Shown here in pieces: positions 62,462-64,000 of a stretch of 64,000 nt of DNA. The notes under the pieces are model-generated. The model did no database searches, had not been told where the DNA came from, and saw only the letters and a program-made list of their open reading frames with translations. The position numbers and the translations under genes were made by a program. Location of the stretch: NCBI GenBank assembly GCA_900541725.1, contig UQLB01000001.1, positions 82,834 to 146,833 of the forward strand, read 5' to 3'. Position 1 is the first letter of the stretch. Each line of letters begins with the position of its first letter. The stretch comes from an uncultured Collinsella sp. (GTDB taxonomy: Bacteria > Actinomycetota > Coriobacteriia > Coriobacteriales > Coriobacteriaceae).

Positions 62462-63916
62462 CTAGAGCGTCTTGAGGTACTCCCCCAGCTCTTCCTCCCA
62501 GTCGGGCATGTTGAACCCGACCGACTCGAGCCTGGAAAGGTCGAGCGCGGAGTGGACCGGGCGCGGGGCGACGGGACCGGCGGCGCTCGCGTAGTAGTCG
62601 GCGGTCGATACCGGCAAGACCTTGTCCCCGTTGCCGTTGGCGGCCTCGAAGACGGCACGGGCGATGTCGGCCCAGCTCTTCACGGCGCCGGAGCCGGTGC
62701 AATCGTAGGTGCCGTAGGGGGCCTTCGCGTCCAGCACATGGAAGATGGCCTGCGCCATGTCGCGCGTGAAGGTCAGGCGTCCCAGCTGGTCGTCAACGAC
62801 GGTGACCTGCTCCAGGGCGTCGTCCGCGGAGGCGCAGCGGTCAGAGAGCATGCGCATGGTCTTGACGAAGTTGTGCCCCTCGCCGATGACCCAGGAGCTG
62901 CGCATGATGTAGTGGCGCGGGCAGCCGGCCACGGCGATGTCCCCCGCCGCCTTGGTCTGCCCGTAGACGGACAGCGGGCTGAACGGCTCCTCCTCGTCAT
63001 GGACCTCGGCGGTGCCGTCGAAGACGTAGTCGGAGGACACGTGGACGAGCGTGATGCCGTGCCCGGCGCAGGTGCGGGCGAGAAGGGCCGGGCCGGTCGC
63101 GTTGGCCTTCCAGGCGGTGGCGCGGCCCTCGGGGGTCTCCGCCCTGTCCACAGCCGTGTAGGCGCCGCAGTTGATCACGGTGCCGTAGAGCGACCAGTCG
63201 TACTGTGCGTAGGCGTCCGGGTCGGACATGTCGAAGGTGTCGATGTCGCAGAAGTCGAAGTCCTTCGACATGCCGCGCTCCTCGGCGAGCGCGCGCACCG
63301 CATGGCCCAGCTGGCCGTTGCAGCCGGTGACGAGGGTGCGCCTGGGCGCCATGGGGACGACGTCCTTGAGCATCGGGTGTTTGAGGTCGGCCTCGGAGAC
63401 GGTGGCCTCCTCCAGCGGGATCGGCCACTCGATGGCGAGCTCCGGGTCGGCGAGGTTCACGAAGGTATAGGTCCTCTTCAGCTCGAGCGACCAGTGGGCG
63501 TCCACCAGGTAGGTGTAGGCGGTGCCGTCCTCCAGGGCCTGGAAGGAGTTGCCCACGCCGCGGGGCACGTAGATGGCCTTGGAGGGGTCCAGGACGGTCG
63601 TGTAGACCTTGCCGTAGGTGTCACTGCCCTCGCGCAGGTCGACCCAGGCGCCGAAGACGCTGCCGCGGGCCACGGAGATGAACTTGTCCCAGGGCTCGGC
63701 GTGGATGCCGCGGGTGACGCCGCGGCTGTCGTTGTAGGAGATGTTGTTCTGGACGATGCGGAGGTCGGGGATCCCGAGCGCGCACATCTTGGCGCGCTGC
63801 CAGTTCTCCTTGAACCAGCCGCGCGAGTCGCCGTGGACGGCCAGGTCGACGACCTTGAGGCCCTCGATTCCGGTCTCGGCGACGGAGAGGTCCTTCTCGA
63901 ATGCGATGTCTGCCAT
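62462..63916 (-). CDS. rmlCD: dTDP-4-dehydrorhamnose 3,5-epimerase/reductase fusion
   Basis: One 484-residue protein for the last two steps of dTDP-L-rhamnose synthesis. Residues 1-185 are the RmlC cupin (DSRGWFKENWQRAKM, VTRGIHAEPWDKFI with the catalytic His, VPRGVGNSFQAL). Residues about 190-484 are the RmlD short-chain reductase (LVTGCNGQLGHAVRAL, VINCGAYTAVDRAE, VSSDYVFDG, the active Tyr in SVYGQTKAAGD). ATG at 63916 follows AGGAGC. Its third codon positions are markedly richer in G and C than in the adjacent polysaccharide genes, hinting at separate origin or stronger expression. rmlA and rmlB may lie beyond the window. Confidence 0.94.
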   Translation of the reverse strand: MADIAFEKDLSVAETGIEGLKVVDLAVHGDSRGWFKENWQRAKMCALGIPDLRIVQNNISYNDSRGVTRGIHAEPWDKFISVARGSVFGAWVDLREGSDTYGKVYTTVLDPSKAIYVPRGVGNSFQALEDGTAYTYLVDAHWSLELKRTYTFVNLADPELAIEWPIPLEEATVSEADLKHPMLKDVVPMAPRRTLVTGCNGQLGHAVRALAEERGMSKDFDFCDIDTFDMSDPDAYAQYDWSLYGTVINCGAYTAVDRAETPEGRATAWKANATGPALLARTCAGHGITLVHVSSDYVFDGTAEVHDEEEPFSPLSVYGQTKAAGDIAVAGCPRHYIMRSSWVIGEGHNFVKTMRMLSDRCASADDALEQVTVVDDQLGRLTFTRDMAQAIFHVLDAKAPYGTYDCTGSGAVKSWADIARAVFEAANGNGDKVLPVSTADYYASAAGPVAPRPVHSALDLSRLESVGFNMPDWEEELGEYLKTL

Positions 63917-64000
63917 GTGGGAAAAGCTCCTATCGAAGAGGTTGGATAACCGGGGGCGCCCGCGCGGGGACGCAGGATCATCCCCATGCCCTGCGGCCCC

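Noticed and set aside
62552..63949. A 465-codon plus-strand frame opposite rmlCD
   Set aside because: Gly/Val/Ala-rich shadow of a very GC-rich gene.

Overview
The window reads as chromosomal DNA of a gut actinobacterium of the Coriobacteriia, most likely Collinsella. The basis is GC-rich codon use, frequent TTG and GTG starts with strong Shine-Dalgarno sites, and gene orders known from that class. The genus is an inference from gene content; no database was searched.

Layout. 1-4121 (minus): 3'-truncated rnhB, rplS and ppdK. 4122-15861: an AT-richer accessory island separating ppdK from its regulator gene ppsR. It holds two adjacent peptide-modification (RiPP-like) loci and decayed transporter genes. 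Locus A (4.8-9.9 kb) has an ABC exporter with a crippled partner, a DUF3784-like membrane protein, a PqqD-GNAT fusion, a frameshifted radical SAM gene and a 60-residue putative precursor. Locus B (11.5-15.6 kb) has a DUF1648 membrane protein, a 241-residue protein with a nitrile-hydratase-leader-like N-terminus and five hexapeptide units built on Asn-Ala-Asn, a radical SAM enzyme, a methyltransferase with an NPP motif, and the stub of an ABC exporter. 15862-28 kb: core genes ppsR, glyS, glyQ, lepB, trmD, rimM, khpA, rpsP (minus), dinB (plus), then rsfS, yqeK, nadD, obgE, rpmA, rplU (minus). 28-43.6 kb: two radical-SAM-linked genes, a DUF697-like protein, the elongation operon rodA-mrdA-mreD-mreC-mreB, a TPR protein, a cyclophilin, a zinc-ribbon protein and a P-type ATPase. 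43.7-52.4 kb: tRNA-Arg(CCG) and a complete shikimate/Phe/Tyr operon with an AroE-AroK fusion. 52.5-56.3 kb: a second variable patch with a DUF4869/P-loop gene pair, an XRE regulator, a doubly frameshifted acyltransferase and tRNA-Arg(TCT). 56.3-64 kb: surface polysaccharide genes (ABC-2 exporter, two GT2 enzymes, a YfhO-type protein, an RmlC-RmlD fusion).

The most notable item is locus B. The NANxxx units repeat every six residues, which recalls the Asn spacing in polytheonamide-type proteusins, whose Asn side chains are N-methylated and which fold as a beta-6.3 helix. The adjacent radical SAM enzyme and NPP-motif methyltransferase fit that pattern. The repeat sits mid-protein rather than at the C-terminus, so a structural beta-solenoid remains possible. 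Locus A looks like a separate radical SAM/PqqD peptide system in decay. A 19-bp sequence lies in inverted orientation at the two edges of the island.
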